From positions 558,001 to 622,000 of the forward strand of contig NZ_AP017898.1 in the NCBI RefSeq assembly GCF_003609835.1: a DNA stretch of 64,000 bases, read 5' to 3'. The notes under the pieces were generated by a model. The model made no database searches, was not told where the DNA came from, and was given only the letters and a program-made list of their open reading frames with translations. The translations under genes and the position numbers were made by a program. Positions 54,542-63,007 of the stretch are shown in pieces (within the stretch, counting starts at the first letter, position 1; every line of letters starts with the position of its first letter). The DNA comes from Sphingopyxis sp. FD7 (lineage in GTDB: Bacteria > Pseudomonadota > Alphaproteobacteria > Sphingomonadales > Sphingomonadaceae).

Positions 54542-54769
54542 ATGAAAAAAGACATTCACCCCGACTATCACATGATCACGGTCAAGATGACCGATGGCAC
54601 CGAATATCAGACGCGCTCGACCTGGGGCAGCGAAGGCGACGTGATGACGCTGGAAATCGACCCGACCGCGCACCCGGCATGGACCGGCGGCCAGGGGCGT
54701 ATGCTCGACAGCGGCGGCCAGGTTGCCAAGTTCAACAAGCGTTTCGGCGGGCTGACGCTCAAGCGCTGA
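54542..54769 (+). CDS. rpmE: Ribosomal protein L31
   Basis: A 75-residue L31 beginning [16 protein letters not shown] with [11 protein letters not shown] and FNKRFGGL later. It has no CxxC, so it is the zinc-independent kind usual in alphaproteobacteria. CAGGAA precedes the ATG. Confidence 0.96.
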   Translation: MKKDIHPDYHMITVKMTDGTEYQTRSTWGSEGDVMTLEIDPTAHPAWTGGQGRMLDSGGQVAKFNKRFGGLTLKR

Positions 54770-54775
54770 GAATCC

Positions 54776-54849
54776 GTCATCCCAGCGAAAGCTGGGATCG
54801 CTGGCGGTTCTTCGGGACGATAGCGGTCCCAGCGTTCGCCGGGACGACG
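54776..54849. repeat. Palindromic repeat between convergent rpmE and glpK
   Basis: GTCATCCCAGCGAAAGCTGG then GATCG at the left and CGGTCCCAGCGTTCGCCGGG then ACGAC at the right, forming nested hairpins. A likely bidirectional terminator for the two convergent genes. Confidence 0.65.
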
Positions 54850-54850
54850 A

Positions 54851-56323
54851 TCACCCCAGAACCTTTGCAAGCGCGCTTTGCCAGCCGGCAAGGCGCGTTT
54901 TGCGTTGCCCGGCGTCGATTGCGGGCGTGAAGCGCGTCGCGGTGCCGCGCATCGCCTGCGCCGCGGTCTTGAGGTCGGGGTAAAGCCCCGCGCCGGTCGC
55001 GGCGAGCATGGCGGCGCCGAGCGCCGTGCTCTCGACGAAATCGGGCCGCTCGACGGTCAGGTCCAGCATGTCGGCCAGATCCTGCGCCATCCAGTCGTTC
55101 GCCGCCATGCCGCCGTCGATTCGGAGTTCGGCCCAGTCGACCCCGTCCGCGGCGAAGGCGGATTTGAGGTCGTGCGCCTGATAGGCCTGCGCCTCGAGCG
55201 CCGCGCGCGCGACATGCGCCTTGGTGCTGGCGAAGCTGAGGCCCGAGAGCGCCGCCAGCGCATCGGGCCGCCAGTGCGGCGCCCCCAGCCCCGACAGAGC
55301 CGGGACGAGATAGACGCCGCCATTGTCAGCGACCGATCGCGCCAAACCCTCGCTTTCGCCCGCGCTTGCGAGCAGACCCAGGCCGTCGCGCAGCCATTTG
55401 ATGAGACTGCCCGCGACGAATACCGATCCTTCGAGCGCATAGGAACGGACGTCCCCTTCCTGCACCAGGACCGTCGCGAGCAGACGATTCTCCGAAACCG
55501 GCCGCGCCCGCCCGCTCGCTGACAGGATGAAGGCGCCGGTGCCGAATGTCGCCTTGGTTTGCCCCGGCGCCAGGCATGCCTGACCGATTGTCGCCGCCTG
55601 CTGGTCGCCGGCCATGCCGCAGATCGGGATCGCGCCGCCGAAGAGGGCGGGGTCGGTCGTGCCAACGGTTGTCGTGCATCCGGTAATTTCGGGGAGCAAT
55701 CGCATCGGTACGCCGAACAGATCGCAAAGTCCGGCATCCCAGCCGCCCTGACGCTCGATCGCCATCAAGGCCGTGCGCGACGCATTGGTCGCGTCGGTGA
55801 CATGCACGCCGCCGGTCAGCCGATAGACGAGCCAGGATTCGATCGTCCCGACGGCCAGCCGGTCGCCCGCCTCGCGGAGCTGCGGCCAATGCCGGAGCGC
55901 CCAGCCAATCTTGCCGCCGGAGAAATAGGGATCGAGCAGCAATCCGCTCGCCCGCTGCACCATCGTCTCGTGCCCAGCGTCCTTGAGCGCGGCGCAGTCG
56001 GCGGCGGTGCGCCGGTCCTGCCACACGATCGCGCGGGCGAGCGGGGCGCCCGTCCGGCGGTCCCAGAACACCACCGTCTCACGCTGGTTGGTGATGCCGA
56101 TCGCCGCGACACGATCCGGCCCGCCCGCGCGGGCGATCATCTCGCGCGTGCAGGCGAGCGTCGCCTCCCAGATCTCGGCGGCGTCATGTTCGACAAGGCC
56201 CGGAGCGGGATAATGCTGGCTTATTTCCCGCTGCGCGCTGCCGAGCGGCGTGCCGTCGGCGCCGAACAGCATCGTGCGGGTCGAGGTCGTGCCCTCGTCG
56301 ATGACGATGATCTTTTCGGTCAC
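54851..56323 (-). CDS. glpK: Glycerol kinase
   Basis: A 490-residue FGGY-family kinase making glycerol 3-phosphate. DEGTTSTRTMLF at the N-terminus, TNQRETVVFWDR, then IVWQDRRT and a late GLGAPHWRPDA block. It appears intact and stands alone, without glpF or glpD beside it. Confidence 0.95.
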   Translation of the reverse strand: MTEKIIVIDEGTTSTRTMLFGADGTPLGSAQREISQHYPAPGLVEHDAAEIWEATLACTREMIARAGGPDRVAAIGITNQRETVVFWDRRTGAPLARAIVWQDRRTAADCAALKDAGHETMVQRASGLLLDPYFSGGKIGWALRHWPQLREAGDRLAVGTIESWLVYRLTGGVHVTDATNASRTALMAIERQGGWDAGLCDLFGVPMRLLPEITGCTTTVGTTDPALFGGAIPICGMAGDQQAATIGQACLAPGQTKATFGTGAFILSASGRARPVSENRLLATVLVQEGDVRSYALEGSVFVAGSLIKWLRDGLGLLASAGESEGLARSVADNGGVYLVPALSGLGAPHWRPDALAALSGLSFASTKAHVARAALEAQAYQAHDLKSAFAADGVDWAELRIDGGMAANDWMAQDLADMLDLTVERPDFVESTALGAAMLAATGAGLYPDLKTAAQAMRGTATRFTPAIDAGQRKTRLAGWQSALAKVLG

Positions 56324-56790
56324 CTATTATCTCCCAAAGCTTTGATGGCGAGCCTGCCAAAGGGCGCCGGTTGGAACAAGAGTTGGAATAAGATTCGCGC
56401 GGAGGCGCAGAGCGCGCAGAGAAGAGAATAGGGGGGCGAAGCCGCCGATAACCTCCACTCAAGTTCCTCCGCGTCTCCGCGTCTCCGCGCGAACCAGAAT
56501 CTCTGCGCCTCTGCGCGAATCCCTGTCTTCCTCCAGCGAAAATGCCGCGCAATTATCTTGCAATGGCGCGCAACCCATGTCATATGATTGTGCAGCGCAG
56601 CATGGCGGGCTTATCCGCCGCAACCACCGGCAGCGTGATTTTCCCGCCCCAAAGAGGCGCGGGACGAGCCGGAAGCGCGCTTTGTCCTGAAGAGGCACCC
56701 TTTCACGCGGGTCGTTTCGAGCCCGCGGCCCGTGCGCCGTCCGTTCGCGAGCGAACGGATGCGCCTGCGCGTCGCTCTATGTGAGTATTT
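56324..56790. other. Intergenic stretch with a CGCAGAG-type repeat
   Basis: About 465 bases between the glpK start and the helicase gene. 56395-56430 and 56463-56520 hold runs such as GCGCGGAGGCGCAGAGCGCG and CTCCGCGTCTCCGCGTCTCC that are partly complementary. No gene identified. Confidence 0.5.
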
Positions 56791-58182
56791 ATGACGACTT
56801 TTAATGACTTTGGCCTGCACGCCGACATCAATCGCGCGCTTGCCGCCAAAAACTATAGCCAGCCGACCCCGATCCAGCTTCAGGCGATCCCGGTGCTGAA
56901 ACAGGGCCGCGACCTGTGCGGCATCGCGCAGACCGGCACCGGCAAGACCGCGGCCTTTTCGCTGCCGTCGATCCACCATCTGCTGACCTGTCCGCACCGC
57001 GCCAACCCGCGCGGTTGCCGGATGCTCGTCCTTTCGCCGACGCGCGAGCTGGCGGCCCAGATCGCGCAGAGCTGTCGCGATTACGGCCGTTTCACCAAAT
57101 TGCGCGTCTCGACCGTGTTCGGCGGCGTGCCGGTGGGCAAGCAGATCCGCGATCTCGCGCAGGGTGTCGACATTCTCGTCGCCACGCCCGGCCGCCTGCT
57201 CGACCTCATCGACCAGCGCGCGCTGCGCCTCGACGATGTCGAAATCTTCGTCCTCGACGAGGCCGACCAGATGATGGACATGGGCTTCATCCACTCGCTG
57301 CGCCGTATCGCCAAAATCCTGCCGTCGCGCCGCCAGAACCTGTTTTTCTCGGCGACGATGCCCAGGGAGATTGCGGGGCTTGCCGACCAGTTCCTCAACG
57401 ATCCGGTCACCGTGTCGGTCACGCCGCAGGCGACGACCGCGGAAAAGATCCGGCAGTTCGCCACCTTCGTCGAACAGAAAGAAAAACAGGCGCTGCTCAC
57501 CTCGGTGATCCAGCGCGAGGACATCGACCGCGCGCTGATCTTCACCCGCACCAAACATGGCGCCGACCGCGTCGTGCGCCACCTGGCCGGTGCGAAGATC
57601 AAGGCGATGGCGATCCATGGCAACAAGAGCCAGAGCCAGCGCACCCAGGCGCTCCAGGCCTTTCGTTCGGGCGAGATCAAGCTGCTCGTCGCGACCGACA
57701 TTGCCGCGCGCGGTATCGACGTGTCGGGGGTCAGCCATGTCATCAACTTCGAGATTCCGAACGTTCCCGAACAATATGTCCACCGCATCGGCCGCACCGC
57801 GCGCGCCGGCGCCGAGGGCAAGGCGATCAGCTTCATCGCGCCTGACGAACGGCCCTATATGCGCGACATCGAGCGGGTGACGCGGACCAGGGCCGAACCG
57901 ATGCCGCTGCCCGACAATTTCGGCGAACTGGTGCGAAGCCTGCCCAAGCCGGTCCAGCCGCCGCGCGATACCGGCAGCAAGGGCCGCAATCCCCAGCGCC
58001 AGCGCGAGGAAGCGCTGCGCCAGCGCGACGCGGGGCACCGCGATGGAGGCCAGCCGCGCGGCGAGCGCGGCCCGCGCCGCGACGGTGCGGCAACCGACGG
58101 CCAGCCGCAGCGCAAGCGCCGCTTCCACCCGCGCGGCGGCAAGGTCGGCGCGCACAAGGGCGCGGTGAAGCGCGTCGGTTGA
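56791..58182 (+). CDS. DEAD-box RNA helicase, RhlE-like
   Basis: A 463-residue ATP-dependent RNA helicase. Q motif FNDFGLH..YSQPTPIQ, motif I AQTGTGKTA, Ia PTRELAAQ, II VLDEADQMM, III SATMPRE, IV LIFTRTKHGAD, V ATDIAARGIDV and VI HRIGRTARAG, then a basic Arg/Gln-rich tail (about 390-463). It probably unwinds rRNA or mRNA. The strong match in length and tail places it near RhlE. Confidence 0.93.
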   Translation: MTTFNDFGLHADINRALAAKNYSQPTPIQLQAIPVLKQGRDLCGIAQTGTGKTAAFSLPSIHHLLTCPHRANPRGCRMLVLSPTRELAAQIAQSCRDYGRFTKLRVSTVFGGVPVGKQIRDLAQGVDILVATPGRLLDLIDQRALRLDDVEIFVLDEADQMMDMGFIHSLRRIAKILPSRRQNLFFSATMPREIAGLADQFLNDPVTVSVTPQATTAEKIRQFATFVEQKEKQALLTSVIQREDIDRALIFTRTKHGADRVVRHLAGAKIKAMAIHGNKSQSQRTQALQAFRSGEIKLLVATDIAARGIDVSGVSHVINFEIPNVPEQYVHRIGRTARAGAEGKAISFIAPDERPYMRDIERVTRTRAEPMPLPDNFGELVRSLPKPVQPPRDTGSKGRNPQRQREEALRQRDAGHRDGGQPRGERGPRRDGAATDGQPQRKRRFHPRGGKVGAHKGAVKRVG

Positions 58183-58190
58183 TGTAAACC

Positions 58191-58280
58191 GTCATTGCGA
58201 GGAGCGACGCGGCAATCCCCAGCGATCGGCCCTAGCTTAGGCTGATAGCTGGAGATTGCTTCGCTTCGCTCGCAATGACG
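58191..58280. repeat. Family-2 dispersed repeat, copy B
   Basis: GTCATTGCGAGGAGCGACGC at the left and GCTGGAGATTGCTTCGCTTC then GCTCGCAATGAC at the right; about 90 bases. Matches the copy at 54336-54430 at both ends and differs in the loop. Confidence 0.8.
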
Positions 58281-58339
58281 ATATTGACGCTATGCCTCGG
58301 TCAGCTACCCTCGCATCGATAAGATGACGGGGACACAGG

Positions 58340-59998
58340 ATGAGCGAAAGCCCGACAATCGACACCCGCCAGAGCGAGCGCAAGGTGATCCTGGCCTCGT
58401 CGCTCGGCACGGTGTTCGAATGGTATGATTTCTACCTCTATGGTCTGCTCGCGACGGTCATTTCGGCGCAATTCTTTTCCGGCGTCAACGAAACAACCGG
58501 CTTCATCTTCGCGCTCGCGGCCTTTGCCGCGGGTTTTGCGGTCAGGCCCTTCGGCGCGCTCGTGTTCGGGCGCATCGGCGACCTTGTCGGGCGCAAGAAC
58601 ACCTTTCTGGTGACCATGGGGCTGATGGGCGCGTCGACCTTCCTCGTCGGCCTGCTGCCCAGCTATGCGTCGATCGGGGTTGCCGCGCCGATCCTGCTCG
58701 TCCTTCTGCGCCTTCTGCAGGGCCTCGCGCTCGGCGGCGAATATGGCGGCGCCGCCACCTATGTCGCCGAACATGCGCCCGAGGGGAAGCGCGGGCTGTT
58801 CACCAGCTTCATCCAGACGACCGCGACGCTCGGGCTGTTCGCGGCGCTCGGCGTCGTCATCGTCATCCGTTCGGCGATGGGCGAGGCGGCGTTCGCCGAC
58901 TGGGGCTGGCGCATTCCGTTCCTGATCTCGATCGTCCTGCTCGGCATTTCGCTCTGGATTCGCCTCCAGCTCGAAGAAAGCCCGGTGTTCAAGCAGATGA
59001 AGGCGGAGGGCACGACCTCGAAGGCGCCGCTGACCGAGGCGTTCGGGCGCTGGGAAAATCTGAAATGGGTGCTCGTCGCGCTGTTCGGGGCGGTCGCGGG
59101 GCAGGCGGTGGTCTGGTATTCGGGGCAATTCTATGCGCTTTTCTTCCTCGAAAAGACGCTGAAGGTCGACGGCGCGACCGCGAACATATTGATCGCCATC
59201 GCGCTGGCGCTCGGCACGCCCTTTTTCATCTTTTTCGGCTGGCTCAGCGACAAGGTCGGGCGCAAGCCGATCATCCTGGCGGGCTGCGCGCTCGCGGCGC
59301 TCACCTATTTCCCGGCGTTCCAGATGCTGACCGAAGCGGCAAATCCCGCGATGGCAAAGGCGCAGGCGCGCGCGGCGGTGCGCGTCACCGCAGACCCCGG
59401 CGCCTGCGCCTTCCAGTTCGATCCCGTCGGCAAGGAAAAGTTCGAAAGCACCGGCTGCGACATTGCCAAATCGGCGCTTGCCAAGGCCGGGGTCAGCTAC
59501 ACCAGCGTGACGCGGCCGCGCCACACGGGCGATGCCGCCGATGTCTGGATCGGCGATCGCGTGCTGATCGCGCCCGAGCCGTGGCGGATCGCCGAAGAAG
59601 ATCGCGCCGCGGCCATCGAGGCCTTCCGAAGCGAGCTGGCCGCCGCGACCGCCGCCGCGGGCTATCCCGCCAAGGCCGACCCCGACGCGATGAACAAGCC
59701 GCTCGTCGTCGCGATCCTCTTCTACCTCGTGCTGCTCGTGACGATGGTCTACGGCCCGATCGCCGCGCTGCTCGTCGAGCTTTTCCCCAGCCGCATCCGC
59801 TACACCGCCATGTCGCTGCCTTATCATATCGGCAACGGCTGGTTCGGCGGGTTCCTGCCGACGACGGCGTTCGCGATGGTCGCCGCGACGGGCAATATCT
59901 ATTACGGCCTCTGGTATCCGGTGATAGTCGCGCTGATCACTTTGGTCGTAGGCCTGCTGTTCCTGCCCGAAACCTTCCGCCGGTCGATCCATCAATAG
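58340..59998 (+). CDS. MHS-type MFS transporter
   Basis: A 552-residue major-facilitator protein, metabolite:H+ symporter (ProP/ShiA-like). FEWYDFYLYGLLA opens helix 1; the RPFGALVFGRIGDLVGRK loop and PEGKRGLFTSFIQT are both family signs. It has a hydrophilic insert of about 110 residues (about 333-445, with the pair C357/C374 nearby) before the last helices, much longer than in ProP. Probably imports an organic acid or betaine. Confidence 0.88.
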   Translation: MSESPTIDTRQSERKVILASSLGTVFEWYDFYLYGLLATVISAQFFSGVNETTGFIFALAAFAAGFAVRPFGALVFGRIGDLVGRKNTFLVTMGLMGASTFLVGLLPSYASIGVAAPILLVLLRLLQGLALGGEYGGAATYVAEHAPEGKRGLFTSFIQTTATLGLFAALGVVIVIRSAMGEAAFADWGWRIPFLISIVLLGISLWIRLQLEESPVFKQMKAEGTTSKAPLTEAFGRWENLKWVLVALFGAVAGQAVVWYSGQFYALFFLEKTLKVDGATANILIAIALALGTPFFIFFGWLSDKVGRKPIILAGCALAALTYFPAFQMLTEAANPAMAKAQARAAVRVTADPGACAFQFDPVGKEKFESTGCDIAKSALAKAGVSYTSVTRPRHTGDAADVWIGDRVLIAPEPWRIAEEDRAAAIEAFRSELAAATAAAGYPAKADPDAMNKPLVVAILFYLVLLVTMVYGPIAALLVELFPSRIRYTAMSLPYHIGNGWFGGFLPTTAFAMVAATGNIYYGLWYPVIVALITLVVGLLFLPETFRRSIHQ

Positions 59999-60056
59999 CG
60001 GATATTGACGTCGGGAGGGCGTGCGCTAGGTTCCCCTCGGCCTTGAGGGGGGCTGG

Positions 60057-61100
60057 ATGAGCATCGACGACGACCTGGATTTCGATCCGCCGCCACCGCC
60101 GCGGCGGCCCTTTTTCCGGCGCAAGCGCGTCCTGATCCCGCTCGCGGTGCTGGCGGCGCTCGTCGTCGGTTTCCTGCTGCTCCTGACCCCCGACACCGAC
60201 CGCGCGGCGATGATCGCCAAATATGGCGGGGCGGACGCCGCCTTCGCCGCGGGGCCGGCGGGGCAGCGCATCCACTACCGCGATCAGGGGCGCCGCGACG
60301 GCCCCGCGATCATCCTGCTCCACGGATCGAACGCGAGTCTGCATACATGGGAACCGCTGGTGAATCGGCTGGGCGGCGATTACCGCATCGTCACGCTCGA
60401 CCTGCCGGGGCACGGACTGACCGGCGCGATCCCCGGCCGCGACTATAGCGCGTCGGCGATGATCGATGCGGTCGATGTCGTCGCGGCAAGGCTGGAGCTC
60501 GACCGGTTCATCCTCGGCGGCAATTCGATGGGCGGCTGGATCGCGTGGCGCTATGCGCTCGAACACCCCGCGCGCGTCGATGCGCTGCTGCTGATCGACG
60601 CCGCCGGAATGCCGCTTCGCAAGGGCGAGCGGCCACCCGAATCGAACGTCGGTTTTCGCCTGCTCGAATATCCCCTGGGCCGCTGGCTCGCGACGCGGAT
60701 CACCCCGCGGATGCTTGTCGAACAGTCGCTGCTGGGCTCGGTCGAGAAGCAGGACATCGTCGACGAAGCGATGATCGACCGCTATTGGGAATTGCTGCGC
60801 TTCCCCGGCAATCGCGCGGCGACGGTGATCCGCGCGCGGACCAGCCGCGAGCCCGAAATGGCGGCGCGGGTGGGGGAGATCAGGGCACCGACGCTGATCC
60901 TGTTCGGCGACCGGGACCGGATCATCAACCCAAGCGCGGCACAGACTTTCCACGAACGCATCGCGCGGTCGGAGGTGCTGCTGCTGCCGGGTATCGGGCA
61001 TCTTCCGATGGAGGAAGCGCCCGACGCGACCGCCGCGGCGATCGCCGACTTCCTCAAGCGGCGGCTTGCAATACGGGCGGCTGATCCAGAAACGCGCTGA
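60057..61100 (+). CDS. Membrane-anchored alpha/beta hydrolase
   Basis: A 347-residue protein: charged start, one membrane segment (about 24-42), then an alpha/beta hydrolase domain. HGSNAS oxyanion loop, nucleophile elbow GGNSMGG and His in IGHLPMEEAP. Its substrate is unknown. Overlaps the convergent gene at its end by about 47 bases. Confidence 0.85.
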   Translation: MSIDDDLDFDPPPPPRRPFFRRKRVLIPLAVLAALVVGFLLLLTPDTDRAAMIAKYGGADAAFAAGPAGQRIHYRDQGRRDGPAIILLHGSNASLHTWEPLVNRLGGDYRIVTLDLPGHGLTGAIPGRDYSASAMIDAVDVVAARLELDRFILGGNSMGGWIAWRYALEHPARVDALLLIDAAGMPLRKGERPPESNVGFRLLEYPLGRWLATRITPRMLVEQSLLGSVEKQDIVDEAMIDRYWELLRFPGNRAATVIRARTSREPEMAARVGEIRAPTLILFGDRDRIINPSAAQTFHERIARSEVLLLPGIGHLPMEEAPDATAAAIADFLKRRLAIRAADPETR

Positions 61101-61806
61101 CCCGCGCCGCGACGGTCGCGGCATGGGTGAAGGGAAAGAGGTGCGAACCCGGCACCACTTCCAGCACCGCGCCGTCGATCAGGTCGGCGATCGCCTGACC
61201 GTGGCAGGCGGGCACGACGCCGTCGCGCTCGCCCATCAGCACCAGCACCGGCACATCCTTCAGCCGCGGCAGCATTGGCGCACTCGTCCACCCCGCCATC
61301 GCCATCGACTGATAGGCGAGGCCGAGCGGCGTCGCCGTCGGCAGTTTCAGCCCGCTCGCGAGCATGTCGTCGTCGAGCAGCGCGGCCCAGCCGATCCCCG
61401 GCGCGCCGACGCTGGGCGTCGTCGCCATCAGCACCAGGCGGCGGACGCGCCCCGGAAACTGGATCGCGATCTGCTGCGCCAGCGCGCCGCCCCAGCTGAA
61501 ACCCGCAATGTCGAGCGCCGTGTGACCGAAGCGCCCGGCGATCTCCATGACGACCGCCGCCATCGTCGGCGCGGCATAGGGGAGCAGCGCATCGGGCGAG
61601 GCGCCGACCCCCGGCATGTCGAGCGTCCACACCTCGCGCCCGTGCATCTGCGCGAGCAGCGGCGCGGCGGCGGCGATGTCGGCGCCGATGCCGTTGAGGA
61701 ACAGCAGCGGCGTGCCGGGCGCGCCTTCACGCCAGCGCGCGATGCGCAGCGTCAGTCCATAGACATGCTGGGTGCTGATGGCCGGGCGGCCGCCGATCCT
61801 GCTCAT
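61054..61806 (-). CDS. PHA-depolymerase-like alpha/beta hydrolase
   Basis: A 250-residue alpha/beta hydrolase. LLFLNGIGAD is the oxyanion region and AGFSWGGALAQQIA the Ser elbow, both close to intracellular polyhydroxyalkanoate depolymerase PhaZ of pseudomonads; the C-terminal GSHLFPFTH holds the His. It probably releases 3-hydroxyacids from stored PHA or a related ester. Start MSRIGG at 61806 is preferred; the frame is open further upstream. Confidence 0.75.
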   Translation of the reverse strand: MSRIGGRPAISTQHVYGLTLRIARWREGAPGTPLLFLNGIGADIAAAAPLLAQMHGREVWTLDMPGVGASPDALLPYAAPTMAAVVMEIAGRFGHTALDIAGFSWGGALAQQIAIQFPGRVRRLVLMATTPSVGAPGIGWAALLDDDMLASGLKLPTATPLGLAYQSMAMAGWTSAPMLPRLKDVPVLVLMGERDGVVPACHGQAIADLIDGAVLEVVPGSHLFPFTHAATVAARVSAFLDQPPVLQAAA

Positions 61807-61861
61807 GCAACGCGCCCTGGCACAAGTCGGTGACGCATGAAAGTCCGCCCTTCCTTGCATT

Positions 61862-61890
61862 CGTCATCCCGGCCTTCGCCGGGATGACGG
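61862..61890. repeat. Perfect palindrome CGTCATCCCGGC-cttc-GCCGGGATGACG
   Basis: A 12-bp arm hairpin, unit of the same CGTCATCCC type seen at 54776 and 45031. Lies between the PHA-depolymerase-like gene (start side) and the small membrane protein gene. Confidence 0.75.
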
Positions 61891-61899
61891 GTAAGAAAA

Positions 61900-62163
61900 T
61901 CAGGCGCCGTCCTTTGCAGCCGCCGCCGCCTGTTCATAGCGCAGGCAATCGAAAATCTTTGCGCCCGCCAGAAATACCGCGCCGGTGCAGGCGAGCATCA
62001 GCAGCTTGCCGCCAAGCCCCGGATATTCGTGCAGATAGGCGGACCCTCGCGCCATCGCCCCGACGGCGAGTGCATAGATGATGAGGCACGCCTCAAGGCG
62101 GGTCTTGATGACGAACAGGCGGCCGATCTTCTTGAGCATCGTCAGTATCCAAGCAAACGCCAT
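61900..62163 (-). CDS. Small two-segment membrane protein
   Basis: An 87-residue protein (79 if started at 62139) with two hydrophobic segments, KTRLEACLIIYALAVGAMARG and GGKLLMLACTGAVFLAG, and an alanine-rich C-terminus. Unrecognised family, but the pattern is like a real small inner-membrane protein. Confidence 0.6.
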   Translation of the reverse strand: MAFAWILTMLKKIGRLFVIKTRLEACLIIYALAVGAMARGSAYLHEYPGLGGKLLMLACTGAVFLAGAKIFDCLRYEQAAAAAKDGA

Positions 62164-62329
62164 GCCAGCCGCGCGAATCCGGGATTCGCCGAGCGGCGGA
62201 GATGGTAAATTGTAAATTAACCCGACAGGAGAAGGCAAGGGACGAGGGTTTGGGGTGGGGGGAGCGGCCGTGCCTCCCCGTTCCGGGGAGGATCGCGACG
62301 GCTGCAATCGGTCGATACCGCCAGCCCGT

Positions 62330-63001
62330 TTAACCCCTGTGCGCGAACCAGATGATGTGCCGCGCGCCCTTGCCGCCTGCGCGGGCCCGTACGCCGACCT
62401 CTTCGACCCTGAACCCCGCCCCTGCCAGCCGCCGGGCGAAGCGCGCGTCGGGCGCCGCCGACCAGATGGCGAGGGTGCCGCGGGGCCGCAGCGCGGCCTT
62501 GGCGGCGGCGAGGCCCGCGGGCGAATAAAGGCCGTCGTTCGCGGCGCGCGTCAGCCCGTCGGGGCCATTATCAACGTCGAGCAGGATCGCGTCATAACGC
62601 CCGCGTCCCTCCGCAATGACGGCCGCCACATCGCCGATGACCAGATCGACGCGCGGATCGTCGAGGCAGCCCGCCGCCAGTGTGGCCATCGGCCCGCGCG
62701 CCCAGCCGATGATCGCGGGGACCAGTTCGGCAACGGTGACTTCTGCGTCGGGGCCAAGCGCGGCGAGCGCGGCGCGGAGCGTGAAGCCCATGCCATAGCC
62801 GCCAATCAGCAGGTGGGCGTTTGCCGTGCTCGCCAGCCGCTCGCAGCTCATCACCGCCAGCGCCTCTTCGGAACCGCTCATGCGGCTGCTCATCAGCTCA
62901 TTGCCGCCGATCGCGATGATATATTCGTCGCCACGCCGGAACAGGCGAAGCTCCTCGCCGCCGGGCACGGGGGCGGTGTCGATCAGCTCGCGAATCTGCA
63001 A
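62330..63001 (-). CDS. Spermidine-synthase-like methyltransferase-fold protein
   Basis: A 223-residue protein of the spermidine/spermine synthase superfamily. LIGGYGMGFTLRAAL is the nucleotide site, then VTVAELVPAIIGWARG and LLDVDNGPDGLTRAAN. The usual DS/polyamine-binding Asp pair is not evident and the chain is short, so it may act on another substrate. A gap of six bases separates it from astB upstream. Confidence 0.75.
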   Translation of the reverse strand: MQIRELIDTAPVPGGEELRLFRRGDEYIIAIGGNELMSSRMSGSEEALAVMSCERLASTANAHLLIGGYGMGFTLRAALAALGPDAEVTVAELVPAIIGWARGPMATLAAGCLDDPRVDLVIGDVAAVIAEGRGRYDAILLDVDNGPDGLTRAANDGLYSPAGLAAAKAALRPRGTLAIWSAAPDARFARRLAGAGFRVEEVGVRARAGGKGARHIIWFAHRG

Positions 63002-63007
63002 GTCGCG

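Noticed and set aside
58301..59995. Minus-strand frame opposite the MFS transporter
   Set aside because: Shadow frame of repetitive Arg/Glu codons; the plus strand has the helix pattern and MFS signatures.
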